From NCBI RefSeq assembly GCF_004343585.1, contig NZ_SLYW01000008.1, positions 124,001-188,000 of the forward strand: 64,000 nt of DNA. The letters run 5' to 3'. The DNA is from Neorhizobium sp. JUb45. Its GTDB lineage: Bacteria; Pseudomonadota; Alphaproteobacteria; Rhizobiales; Rhizobiaceae. The position numbers were made by a program, and so were the translations under genes. The first letter of the stretch is position 1, and every line of letters starts with the position of its first letter. Below the pieces are notes generated by a model. That model was given only the letters and a program-made list of their open reading frames with translations. It made no database searches and was not told where the DNA came from. Positions 1-7,924 of the stretch are shown here, one piece after another.

Positions 1-91
1 AGCGCTATTCGCTCGTTCGCTGGGTGACAATACATCGTCGCCTGTGAAATGCTCGTGTTTGAAATCCCAGATCACAGGAGCAGTTTTCGGG

Positions 92-853
92 CTACGTCAT
101 CCAACCAAGCCCATCCTCGGTTCTTCCTGCCGGCCGGTATTCGCAGCCGACGTAACCTTGGTATCCGAGCGCATCGATTTCCTGAAAAATACGTCGGTCA
201 TCCAGTTCTCCCGTCAATGGCTCATGGCGGGTCGGGACGGCAGCGATCTGGATATGGCCGATGCGTGATGCCATTTGCCTCAATCCGGTGATCACATCAC
301 CATGCAGGATCTGGCGGTGATAGATGTCGAACTGCAGATTGAGATTAGGCCTGTTGAGCTCTCGAACGAGCTCGAATGTGCGATTGAAATCATTGAGAAA
401 ATATCCCGGCATGTCGCGCTTGTTGATGGGTTCGATCACAAGGCCTATCCCGGCTTCAGCTGTTGCGTCTGCTGCCATTTCCAGATTGTCCCGGTAACAG
501 GAAAGGGCGGCTGGGTCATCAGACGGGGCTATGCCGGCCATCATGTGCAGAAGGGGTGTGCCGATTGTCTTCCCGTAGGAGATCGCGGTGCCAAGTGCTG
601 ACTGAAATTCCTCGCGCCGATGCGGGAGGCTGGCAAGGCCGCGATCGCCGGCTGCCCAGTCTCCCGGCGGCATGTTGAACAGGGCTTGTTTCAGCCCGGC
701 TGCGCGAAGCGCTTCGGCGATGACCTCGGCAGGATATTCATAGGGAAACAGATATTCGACAGCCGTGAAGCCGGCATTGGCAGCGGCTTGAAAACGCTCC
801 AGAAACGGCCGTTCGTTGAACATCATCGAAAGATTGGCAGCGAATTTCGGCAT
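92..853 (-). CDS. otnI: 2-oxo-tetronate isomerase (hydroxypyruvate isomerase family)
   Basis: 253-residue TIM-barrel sugar isomerase of the Hyi/OtnI family. In tetronate catabolism OtnI converts 2-oxo-tetronate to 3-oxo-tetronate in the cytoplasm. The four expected metal ligands can be read in order: E in LVIEPIN, D in LQFDIYH, Q in HIQIA and E in VGCEYRP. It starts 4 bases after the stop of ltnD on the same strand, so the two are co-transcribed from the divergent promoter region near 1.8 kb. Its length matches the family. Family members are hard to tell from glyoxylate-pathway hydroxypyruvate isomerase by sequence alone; the presence of ltnD, otnK and otnC next door decides for OtnI. Confidence 0.9.
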   Translation of the reverse strand: MPKFAANLSMMFNERPFLERFQAAANAGFTAVEYLFPYEYPAEVIAEALRAAGLKQALFNMPPGDWAAGDRGLASLPHRREEFQSALGTAISYGKTIGTPLLHMMAGIAPSDDPAALSCYRDNLEMAADATAEAGIGLVIEPINKRDMPGYFLNDFNRTFELVRELNRPNLNLQFDIYHRQILHGDVITGLRQMASRIGHIQIAAVPTRHEPLTGELDDRRIFQEIDALGYQGYVGCEYRPAGRTEDGLGWMT

Positions 854-857
854 CGGA

Positions 858-1772
858 TCATGCCTTTTCAGGCATGCCGGGCAGTTGCTGCCCGGTAATC
901 TGTGCCAGCAGGCGTGCGACCGAACTGTCGTCGTCTCGTCCCATGCCGGCAGCCTCGGTCATGATGAACATTTGTAGTGCTGCTGCCGTGATCGGCAGTG
1001 GAAATTTTTGCGCGCGCCCGATATCGGAAACGATGCCGAGATCCTTCGAGAAGATGGAAACGGCGCTGTGCGGGGTGTAATCGCCCTCAAGGACATGCGG
1101 GATGCGGTTCTCGAACATCCAGCTATTGCCGGCCGATTTTGTGATCACGTCGAAAACGCGGCTGATATCGAGGTTCAGGCTTTTTGCGAAAGTTATTGCC
1201 TCGCATGCGGCAGCGATATGCACGCCGGCGAGCAACTGGTTGACGATCTTGAAGGATGAGCCGATGCCCGGCTGGTCGCCAAGTTCGTAAACGGTTGCAG
1301 CCATGGCATCGAGAGCCGGTCTTGCAGCCTCGAAAGCCTCGGGCGATCCTGAAGCCATAAAGGTGAGATCGCCGGAATTTGCTTTTTTCGAGCCGCCGCT
1401 GATCGGGCCGTCAAGATAAAGCAGGCCCGCAGCCTCCGTGCGCGCGGCGAAGGATTTTGCCTCGCCTGGCGAGATCGTGGCGCAGGAGATAATCACTGCG
1501 CCGGGCCTCATGGCGGAGACGATGCCGTGATCGCCGAACAAAACCAATTCCGTTTGAGCCGCATTGACGACAACGACGACAGCCACATCCGCGCCGTTGG
1601 TGGCATCGGCAGGGTTTTTCGCTGCGATGCCGCCGTCTGCTGACAGTCTTTCAAGCATATCTGGATTGACGTCAAAGCCCCGAACCTGCTGGCCGGCTTT
1701 TAACGCCGAACGGGCCATGCCAAGTCCCATGGAACCAAGACCGATAACAGCGACAGTTGGTGGGCGGGACAT
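858..1772 (-). CDS. ltnD: L-threonate dehydrogenase (NAD-dependent, beta-hydroxyacid dehydrogenase family)
   Basis: 304-residue two-domain dehydrogenase that oxidises L-threonate to 2-oxo-tetronate, the first step of the pathway completed by otnI, otnK and otnC here. The Rossmann motif GLGSMGLGMA is at residues 12-21. The family substrate motif GPISGGSKKANSGDL and the catalytic-lysine region FKIVNQLL follow near the middle. It is the first gene of the left-hand operon and is transcribed away from the lacI-type regulator. The start lies about 50 bases from the nearer operator copy. D-erythronate-type dehydrogenases belong to other groups, so L-threonate is the likely substrate, though a related tetronate cannot be excluded. 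Confidence 0.88.
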   Translation of the reverse strand: MSRPPTVAVIGLGSMGLGMARSALKAGQQVRGFDVNPDMLERLSADGGIAAKNPADATNGADVAVVVVVNAAQTELVLFGDHGIVSAMRPGAVIISCATISPGEAKSFAARTEAAGLLYLDGPISGGSKKANSGDLTFMASGSPEAFEAARPALDAMAATVYELGDQPGIGSSFKIVNQLLAGVHIAAACEAITFAKSLNLDISRVFDVITKSAGNSWMFENRIPHVLEGDYTPHSAVSIFSKDLGIVSDIGRAQKFPLPITAAALQMFIMTEAAGMGRDDDSSVARLLAQITGQQLPGMPEKA

Positions 1773-1807
1773 CGCAAAAAATCCTCCGTGAATGCGATAA
1801 ACGACCT

Positions 1808-1824
1808 TATCTCAGCGCTAACAT
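1808..1824. promoter_or_regulatory. Operator copy 1 of the tetronate cluster (LacI-type)
   Basis: TATCTCAGCGCTAACAT, centred on the palindromic core AGCGCT typical of LacI-family operators. Its exact reverse complement lies at 1865-1881. It sits 36 bases upstream of ltnD and is probably the repressor site for the leftward operon. The binding protein (the adjacent LacI regulator) is inferred. Confidence 0.75.
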
Positions 1825-1864
1825 CTCTTTCAAACCACATCATCTTGATCTGTTCAAGTGAGTT

Positions 1865-1881
1865 ATGTTAGCGCTGAGATA
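1865..1881. promoter_or_regulatory. Operator copy 2 of the tetronate cluster (LacI-type)
   Basis: ATGTTAGCGCTGAGATA, a perfect 17-base reverse complement of copy 1, with 40 bases between the two. It sits 17 bases upstream of the regulator start. The arrangement fits coordinate repression of both divergent transcripts, possibly by a tetramer bridging the two sites. Confidence 0.75.
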
Positions 1882-1898
1882 GATCTGGAGATTGTCGC

Positions 1899-2942
1899 AT
1901 GACGGACAGCAGCCTTTTGGCTGAAGAGCGCTCTTCATTGTCAATGCCCGAGACGCCGACGCTCGCGCATGTGGCACGGCTGGCCGGCGTCAGCGAAAAC
2001 ACGGTTTCGCGGGTGATCCGTGACAAAGGACCGATTGCGACCGAGACCCGGCGACGCGTCAACGATGCGATCGCGCAGCTCGGTTATGTGCCGAACCGGG
2101 CAGCCGGTTCGCTTGCGTCTTCATCCTCGCTGATCATTGGCGTCATCCTGCCATCGCTGTCGAACATCGTTTTTCCCGAGGTGCTGCAGGGTATCAATGC
2201 CGGGCTTGCAGGGACGCCGTACAGGCCGATGATCGGCGTGACCGATTACGATCTCGAAAGCGAGCAGCATCTGATTTCCTCGCTTTTGGCCTGGCAGCCG
2301 GCAGCGATCATCACGACCGGGTTTGCGCATACTGATACCGCAAGACGCATGCTGGAAGGCAGCCGGGTTCGAATTGCAGAACTGATGGATATCGATGATC
2401 GACCGATCGATCTGGCGGTCGGTCTGTCGCATCGGCAGGCCGGTCGAGCCATGGCGCGGCATCTGGTGAACCGTGGTTATTCGAAAATTGCCTATGCCGG
2501 CCATGACTGGGCGTCGGACAGGCGCGCCTATGCGCGTTATCAGGGGCTGCGCGAGGGGCTTGGTGAAGCCGGTTTGCCGCTGGTGGCAGAGTGCCGTACA
2601 GAGCAGGCCAGTTCGACGCTGGAGGGCCGTGAAACGCTTGCGCGTCTGCTGGCGGAAAACACAGGCATCGACGCCGTTGCCTTTTCCAATGACGATATGG
2701 CGGTCGGTGGCTTCATGCATTGCCTTGCGGCCAATATTTCTGTGCCGGAGGATCTCGCTCTCATCGGCTTCAACGGGCTCGAGATCGGTCAGGTACTTCC
2801 AAAACCGCTGACCACAGTGCTCTCCAACCGCTTCGCCATCGGCAAGACGGCCGTCGAGATTTTGCTCGAAGACACGAAACGTCCGCCAGATGCCCGGATC
2901 ATCGACACGGGGTTTTCAATTATCGAGGGTGCTACGGCCTGA
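1899..2942 (+). CDS. LacI-family transcriptional regulator of tetronate catabolism
   Basis: 347-residue repressor. A helix-turn-helix lies at about residues 23-45 (TLAHVARLAGVSENTVSRVI), followed by a hinge with LGYVPNRAAGSLASSSS and a periplasmic-binding-protein-like effector domain to the end. The first 18 residues extend beyond the usual LacI start, so translation from M19 (MPETPTLAHV) is possible; the upstream ATG has a GGAG at a suitable distance. It sits between the two enzyme operons next to the twin operators and leads the otnK-otnC operon. The ligand is probably a pathway intermediate or tetronate (inference). Confidence 0.88.
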   Translation: MTDSSLLAEERSSLSMPETPTLAHVARLAGVSENTVSRVIRDKGPIATETRRRVNDAIAQLGYVPNRAAGSLASSSSLIIGVILPSLSNIVFPEVLQGINAGLAGTPYRPMIGVTDYDLESEQHLISSLLAWQPAAIITTGFAHTDTARRMLEGSRVRIAELMDIDDRPIDLAVGLSHRQAGRAMARHLVNRGYSKIAYAGHDWASDRRAYARYQGLREGLGEAGLPLVAECRTEQASSTLEGRETLARLLAENTGIDAVAFSNDDMAVGGFMHCLAANISVPEDLALIGFNGLEIGQVLPKPLTTVLSNRFAIGKTAVEILLEDTKRPPDARIIDTGFSIIEGATA

Positions 2943-2971
2943 ATCTGAATCATCCGATGGGGAGGAATGGC

Positions 2972-4237
2972 ATGCTGCTGGGCGCAATCGCCGATGATCT
3001 GACTGGAGCGACCGATCTGGCGCTGGTGCTGTCTCGCGAAGGCATGCGAACCATCCAGACGGTGGGCGTTCCGCCGGCGGGCTTTGATCCTGCCAATGTC
3101 GATGCCGTCGTGGTTGCGCTGAAATCGCGCACGATTCCTTCCAGTGAAGCCGTCCGAATGTCTCTGGAAGCGCTCGCATGGTTGAAAGCCGCCGGTGCGC
3201 GGCAAATCATCTTCAAATATTGCTCGACCTTCGATTCCACGCCCAAGGGCAATATCGGCCCGGTCACGGATGCGCTGGTGAAGGCGCTTGGAACCGATCT
3301 CACAATCGTCTGCCCGGCTTTTCCAGCCAATCGCAGAACGATCTACAAAGGGCATCTGTTTGTCGGTGAGCAGTTGCTGTCGGAAAGCCCGATGCGACAT
3401 CATCCACTGACACCGATGACGGATTCGTCTCTGGTGCGTCTGATGGTGGCCCAATCCGGTTTGCAGGTCGGACTGGTTTCTCATGATGCTGTCGCCCGCG
3501 GTGTCGATGCCGTCAGAGACGCGTTTGACGCCGCGAAAACGAGGCGTGATCGCGTCGTCGTCGTTGATGCGATTTCCGATAGGGATCTGCGTGTCATCGG
3601 CGAGGCGATTGCCGATTTCCCTTTGGTCACCGGTGGCTCCGGCATCGCGATCGGCCTGCCGGAGAATTTTCGGCGTGCCGGTCTGCTGGCAAGTGACAAG
3701 ACGGCAGGGCAGTTTGCGGCGCCTGCCGGGCGCTCCGCCATTCTTGCTGGGTCGTGCTCGGAGGCGACGCGCAAGCAGATCAAGGTGGCAATCGATGCCG
3801 GCCTGCCGGTTCTGAAGCTCGATCCGATAGACATTGTCGAAGGCCGCATCACGGTCGGCGAAGTGCTGGAATGGACGCTTTCCCAGGGAGATGCCGTGCC
3901 GTTGATCTATTCGAGTGCTGATCCGCAAGATGTCCTTGCCGCTCAAAAACGCCTCGGACAGGAAAGGGCAGGGGAGGTCATCGAGACGTTTCTGGCACAG
4001 ACGGCGATCGGATTGCGCGGTGAAGGTGTTCGGCGACTGATCGTTGCCGGTGGCGAAACCTCGGGTGCGGTGGTCGGTGCGCTCGCTCCTGCCGCCTTGC
4101 TGATCGGTCCGGAGATCGATCCAGGCGTGCCCTGGACATTGACGTCAGGCGATAACGAGCCGATGGCGCTTGCGCTCAAGTCCGGCAATTTCGGCGCAGC
4201 CGATTTCTTCCTCAAGGCATGGAAAATGCTGACATGA
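2972..4237 (+). CDS. otnK: 3-oxo-tetronate kinase (DUF1537 four-carbon acid sugar kinase)
   Basis: 421-residue kinase of the OtnK/DUF1537 family that phosphorylates 3-oxo-tetronate to 3-oxo-tetronate 4-phosphate. The N-terminal signature GAIADDLTGATDLA begins at residue 4. The C-terminal nucleotide-binding part carries AGSCSEATRKQI and VAGGETSGAVVGAL, the expected family motifs. The reading frame is open further upstream, but the start at 2972 has a GGGGAGG ribosome site 6 bases ahead and gives the family N terminus. The last 4 bases overlap the otnC start as ATGA, implying translational coupling. Confidence 0.92.
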   Translation: MLLGAIADDLTGATDLALVLSREGMRTIQTVGVPPAGFDPANVDAVVVALKSRTIPSSEAVRMSLEALAWLKAAGARQIIFKYCSTFDSTPKGNIGPVTDALVKALGTDLTIVCPAFPANRRTIYKGHLFVGEQLLSESPMRHHPLTPMTDSSLVRLMVAQSGLQVGLVSHDAVARGVDAVRDAFDAAKTRRDRVVVVDAISDRDLRVIGEAIADFPLVTGGSGIAIGLPENFRRAGLLASDKTAGQFAAPAGRSAILAGSCSEATRKQIKVAIDAGLPVLKLDPIDIVEGRITVGEVLEWTLSQGDAVPLIYSSADPQDVLAAQKRLGQERAGEVIETFLAQTAIGLRGEGVRRLIVAGGETSGAVVGALAPAALLIGPEIDPGVPWTLTSGDNEPMALALKSGNFGAADFFLKAWKMLT

Positions 4238-4881
4238 CGGCCATCCTTTCAGAAGACACACGCCTGCGTGACGAGATCGTCGAAGTCGGCAAATCGTTGT
4301 TCGACCGATGCTTCACCTTTGGTTCGACAGGAAATATCAGCGCGCGGCTGTCGAATGGCGAATTGCTGATGACACCGACCAACGCGTCGCTCGGTGCGCT
4401 TGATCCGGCGCGGTTGTCCAGATTTTCTGCGGAAGGCATTCATATCGATGGCGACAAGCCGACGAAGGAAGCCTTTCTGCATCAATGCATGTATTGCGAA
4501 CGTAGCAGCGCCGGCGCGGTGGTGCATCTGCATTCGACCAATGCCGTCGCCATCAGCCTCATCGATGGACTTGATCCGCAAGATGTCTTGCCGCCGCTGA
4601 CGGCCTATTATGTCATGCGGGTCGGCAGGCTGCCGATGGTGCCGTATTTTCCGCCGGGCGATGTTGCCCTGGCGGAGGCGGTCAGGGAGCGCGCGCGCGA
4701 CAGCCAGGCCGTGCTGCTTGCCAATCATGGTCCCGTTGTTGCTGGCAAATCGCTACGTGAGGCGCAATATGCGACGGAAGAACTGGAGGAAACGGCAAAG
4801 CTGTTTCTGATGTTGCGCGGCGAAAATATCAGACCATTGACGCCGCAGCAGCGCGATGACCTGGTGAAAAGGCAAGGTTGA
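4234..4881 (+). CDS. otnC: 3-oxo-tetronate 4-phosphate decarboxylase (class II aldolase family)
   Basis: 215-residue zinc enzyme of the class II aldolase/adducin family. OtnC decarboxylates 3-oxo-tetronate 4-phosphate to dihydroxyacetone phosphate, linking the pathway to glycolysis. Visible zinc ligands are the two histidines of VVHLHSTN (about residues 98 and 100) and the histidine of ANHGPVV further on. GSTGNISARL near residue 30 is the phosphate-binding stretch. The start at 4234 overlaps the otnK stop as ATGA; an in-frame ATG at 4219 would add five residues. This is the last gene of the rightward operon. Confidence 0.9.
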   Translation: MTAILSEDTRLRDEIVEVGKSLFDRCFTFGSTGNISARLSNGELLMTPTNASLGALDPARLSRFSAEGIHIDGDKPTKEAFLHQCMYCERSSAGAVVHLHSTNAVAISLIDGLDPQDVLPPLTAYYVMRVGRLPMVPYFPPGDVALAEAVRERARDSQAVLLANHGPVVAGKSLREAQYATEELEETAKLFLMLRGENIRPLTPQQRDDLVKRQG

Positions 4882-4934
4882 TTGTCTGTCTGGGGTCGCA
4901 GCACCACCAAGATGAGAATTTTGAATTTTTGCCC

Positions 4935-4965
4935 TTGCACCTCTAGTTACTAGAGGTCGTACGAA
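4935..4965 (+). promoter_or_regulatory. MerR-type promoter of zntA with 19-bp spacer and operator dyad
   Basis: A -35 box TTGCAC (4935-4940) and a -10 box TACGAA (4960-4965) are separated by 19 bases. This over-long spacer is the hallmark of promoters activated by MerR-family proteins through DNA untwisting. The spacer holds the perfect dyad ACCTCTAGTTACTAGAGGT at 4939-4957. The predicted transcript starts about 20 bases ahead of the zntA ATG. The binding protein is presumably the MerR regulator at 7370-7786. Confidence 0.85.
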
Positions 4966-4992
4966 TGATCCAAGTGCCAAGAGGATCATTCG

Positions 4993-7269
4993 ATGAGCAA
5001 TCCGACTCAAACCCGTTTCCGTGTCGAAGGAATGGACTGCGCGTCCTGCGCGGCCAAGATCGATACGGCTGTCAGACGCATGCCTGGTGTCAATGACGTT
5101 TCCGTTTCCGTGACGGCTGGAACGATGACCGTGACGCATGACGGCGGCAATCTCGACGTCATCGGGAAAACGTTATCCGGGTTGGGGTATGGCGCTACAC
5201 CTATCGTGCCCAGGGAGAAATCGTCGACGGTGGACAGTTCAGCGAGTGGCGGTCATGTCCATGGTCCCGGCTGCTCGCATGATCATGGCGATCACGCCCA
5301 CGCCCACGCCCACGCCCACCACCATCACCATCATGATCATAGTCACGACCATTCTCATGCGGACGACACGAGCGAAAGCCTGCACGGCCATGACCATGGT
5401 CCCAGCGATGGTTCGTGGTGGAAAAGCCGCAAGGGACGCCTGACGATCATGGCCGGACTGGCACTGGTGGTTGCGTATGTCGTTGGTCATCTGGTTCCGG
5501 CTATCGCCACATTCGCCTTCATTCTGGCAATGCTGGTTGGATTGTTTCCGATTGCCCGCCGCGCTTTCATGGCAGCGCGGATGGGGACGCCTTTTTCGAT
5601 CGAGATGCTGATGACGATTGCCGCCGCCGGCGCGCTGATCATCAATGCCACCGAAGAGGCCGCAGCCGTCGTGTTCCTGTTTCTTGTTGGCGAGTTGCTG
5701 GAAGGTGTGGCCGCCGGACGTGCACGCGACAGCATTCGTTCGCTGGCAGCGCTGGTGCCGAAAACCGCGCTGCTTGAGGACGGCGGCAAGACCCGTGAAG
5801 TGCCGGCGGAAACCTTGGCGGTTGGCTCCGTCATCCTTGTGCGTCCCGGTGATCGGGTTTCCGCTGACGGCATCATCGTTGCGGGCGAAAGTGCCATCGA
5901 TGAGGCGCCGGTGACGGGTGAAAGCGTGCCTGTGCAAAAAGGTGTCGACGATGTCGTCTTCGCCGGTACGGTCAATGGTGATGCTGCCCTGCGCATCCGT
6001 GTGACGGCTGCGGCGCAAGACAATACGATTGCGCGAGTCGTGCGGCTTGTCGAGGAAGCGCAGGAATCAAAGGCTCCTACTGAACGCTTTATCGATCGTT
6101 TCTCTCGATATTACACGCCGGGTGTCGTGCTGGTCGCGGCCCTGATTGCCGTCATCCCGCCATTGGTTGCCGGAGGCGGCTGGAGCGAGTGGGTCTACAA
6201 GGGCCTTGCCATCCTGCTGATCGGCTGCCCTTGCGCGCTGGTCATTTCAACGCCGGCGGCGATTGCCGCTGCGCTGTCGGCCGGTGCGCGCCGCGGTCTG
6301 CTGATGAAGGGTGGCGCAGTTCTCGAGGGTCTCGGCAAGCTGACGGCAATTGCTTTCGACAAGACCGGCACGCTGACTGCCGGCAAGCCTGTGGTGACGG
6401 ATATCGTACCGTTCGGACGCGCAGGCGTGGACGTATTGCGGTATGCGGCCTCTCTGGAAACCGGATCGAGCCATCCGCTGGCGCTCGCCATTCTCGAAAG
6501 GGCCGAGGAAGACGGTATCGATCTATTGCCGGCAGTGGCCGCAAAGGCACTGGGGGGCAAGGGCGTAACGGCTGTCATCGACGGCGTCGAAGTGTTTCTC
6601 GGTTCGCCGAGGGCAGTCGCGCAGCGCGTGAAGCTTTCTGCAGCGCATACCCGTTCGATCACGTCGCTTAACGATGATGGCAAGACGGTATCCGTTCTCA
6701 TCATCGGCGATGTGCTGGCCGGCGCGATCGCCATGCGCGACGAGCCACGTGCCGATGCTGTGGCGGGCCTGAAAACATTGACCGATGCCGGCATAAAGAC
6801 GGTCATGCTGACCGGTGACAACGCACGCACCGCAACGGCCGTCGGCGCACAGCTCGGTATCGAAGTCCGCGCCGAGCTGATGCCGGAAGACAAGCAGCGC
6901 ATTGTCGGCGAACTCAAGAAGGATGGTTATGTGGTCGGCAAGATCGGCGACGGCATCAATGATGCCCCGGCGCTCGCCGCTGCCGATATCGGCATTGCCA
7001 TGGGCGGCGGCACCGATGTGGCGCTGGAAACTGCGGATGCCGCTGTCCTTCACGGCCGTGTCGGTGATGTCGCTCTGATGATCGATCTGTCGAAGCGCAC
7101 GATGAAGAACATCTTTCAGAACATCACGATCGCGCTTGGTTTAAAGGCCGTCTTTCTTGTCACCACCGTGATCGGCGTGACGGGTCTGTGGCCTGCCATC
7201 CTTGCCGATACCGGCGCAACGGTGCTCGTGACAATGAACGCGTTGCGCCTGCTACGGCCGATCAAATAA
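4993..7269 (+). CDS. zntA: Zn/Cd/Pb-translocating P1B-type ATPase with His-rich segment
   Basis: 758-residue metal efflux ATPase of the inner membrane. In order: a heavy-metal-associated domain with GMDCASC (cysteines 16 and 19); a histidine-rich segment at about residues 88-135 with 21 His; the first membrane helices from about 150; the TGES actuator loop near 308; the CPC metal-site motif at 412-414; the phosphorylated Asp 456 in DKTGTLT; the SSHPLA motif near 494; and GDGINDAPAL in the hinge. CPC with HP and GDGIND is the P1B pattern. The MerR-type promoter and single HMA suggest zinc, cadmium or lead export rather than copper. The His segment is encoded by a tandem CCCACG run at about 5296-5325, likely prone to slippage. 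Confidence 0.92.
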   Translation: MSNPTQTRFRVEGMDCASCAAKIDTAVRRMPGVNDVSVSVTAGTMTVTHDGGNLDVIGKTLSGLGYGATPIVPREKSSTVDSSASGGHVHGPGCSHDHGDHAHAHAHAHHHHHHDHSHDHSHADDTSESLHGHDHGPSDGSWWKSRKGRLTIMAGLALVVAYVVGHLVPAIATFAFILAMLVGLFPIARRAFMAARMGTPFSIEMLMTIAAAGALIINATEEAAAVVFLFLVGELLEGVAAGRARDSIRSLAALVPKTALLEDGGKTREVPAETLAVGSVILVRPGDRVSADGIIVAGESAIDEAPVTGESVPVQKGVDDVVFAGTVNGDAALRIRVTAAAQDNTIARVVRLVEEAQESKAPTERFIDRFSRYYTPGVVLVAALIAVIPPLVAGGGWSEWVYKGLAILLIGCPCALVISTPAAIAAALSAGARRGLLMKGGAVLEGLGKLTAIAFDKTGTLTAGKPVVTDIVPFGRAGVDVLRYAASLETGSSHPLALAILERAEEDGIDLLPAVAAKALGGKGVTAVIDGVEVFLGSPRAVAQRVKLSAAHTRSITSLNDDGKTVSVLIIGDVLAGAIAMRDEPRADAVAGLKTLTDAGIKTVMLTGDNARTATAVGAQLGIEVRAELMPEDKQRIVGELKKDGYVVGKIGDGINDAPALAAADIGIAMGGGTDVALETADAAVLHGRVGDVALMIDLSKRTMKNIFQNITIALGLKAVFLVTTVIGVTGLWPAILADTGATVLVTMNALRLLRPIK

Positions 7270-7294
7270 TCGGACGGCTGCAAGGCGATTTTTT

Positions 7295-7327
7295 CGAAAG
7301 CCGGCTATGTTTCGTAGCCGGCTTTCG
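7295..7327. terminator. Stem-loop between zntA and the merR gene
   Basis: Perfect 13-bp stem (7295-7307 with 7315-7327, starting CGAAAGCCGGCTA) closing a 7-base loop in the gap between two convergent genes. No strong T run follows on either strand, only TTTT a few bases further on the + strand. It is a likely bidirectional terminator or 3'-end protector rather than a textbook intrinsic terminator. Confidence 0.6.
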
Positions 7328-7369
7328 ACTGCCTTTTCGGAATGAATTCAGGTCGCCCGGCGATGGGTG

Positions 7370-7786
7370 TCAATCGTGGTCGGTCGAGCAAAGATCATGG
7401 TTGGCGAGCGCCTGAATGACATAGCAGTCGCGGACGTGATTGCTGTGGCAATGGGTGGTGATCCGCTCGAGTTCCGCCTCCAGCTTCTGCAGTCGCTCGA
7501 TCTTTTCGCGAACGGTGACGAGCTGTTCGGCAGCGATACGGTCGGCTTCGGCGCAGGGTTTTTCCGGATGCTGGCTGAGATCGATCAATTCCCGGATCGC
7601 CTCGATCGTCAGGCCCAGCTCGCGCGCATGTTTGATAAACGAAAGGCGCTCACGCTCCCCCTTCGAATATCGACGCTGGTTTCCTTCCGAGCGCTCGCTG
7701 TGGGACAAGAGCCCCATCTGCTCGTAATAACGGATGGTCGGCACTTTGACGCCGGTCGTTTTTGACAAATCGCCAATCGTCAGCAT
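7370..7786 (-). CDS. MerR-family metal-responsive regulator (ZntR-like)
   Basis: 138-residue MerR activator. The winged helix at the N terminus includes MLTIGDLSKTTGVKVPTIRY, followed by a long dimerisation helix and a C-terminal metal site. The candidate ligands C78, C113, C121 and C133, with nearby H112, H114, H117 and H130, resemble the Cys/His set of E. coli ZntR more than the two-cysteine CueR loop, so zinc, cadmium or lead sensing is likely. It lies convergent to zntA rather than divergent, so it must act in trans on the promoter at 4935-4965. GGAGA precedes the start by 6 bases. Confidence 0.88.
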   Translation of the reverse strand: MLTIGDLSKTTGVKVPTIRYYEQMGLLSHSERSEGNQRRYSKGERERLSFIKHARELGLTIEAIRELIDLSQHPEKPCAEADRIAAEQLVTVREKIERLQKLEAELERITTHCHSNHVRDCYVIQALANHDLCSTDHD

Positions 7787-7898
7787 GACATGTCTCCGGC
7801 TCGTACCATCTTCGCCATATGCGAAAATTCAGATCTCAAATATCCGAGCCTGTTTGCCATTCAATATAGTGAGTGAACCCCGCCTTCAACACCGGCGA

Positions 7899-7917
7899 GG
7901 GAGGTCCGCCGCCTCCC
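7899..7917 (-). terminator. Possible stem-loop after pcaF
   Basis: GGGAGG and CCTCCC arms around a 7-base loop, 8 bases beyond the pcaF stop. There is no T run, so it is a weak terminator candidate. The rest of 7787-7898 is the merR leader, in which I see no clear operator. Confidence 0.35.
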
Positions 7918-7924
7918 GATCCGT

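Noticed and set aside
2789..3946. Minus-strand frame of 385 codons opposite otnK
   Set aside because: Same kind of GC-driven antisense frame; otnK is clearly the real gene.
5296..5330. Tandem CCCACG repeats that might suggest a repeat element
   Set aside because: They encode the in-frame histidine tract of the metal ATPase; no spacer structure, so not a CRISPR or mobile repeat.
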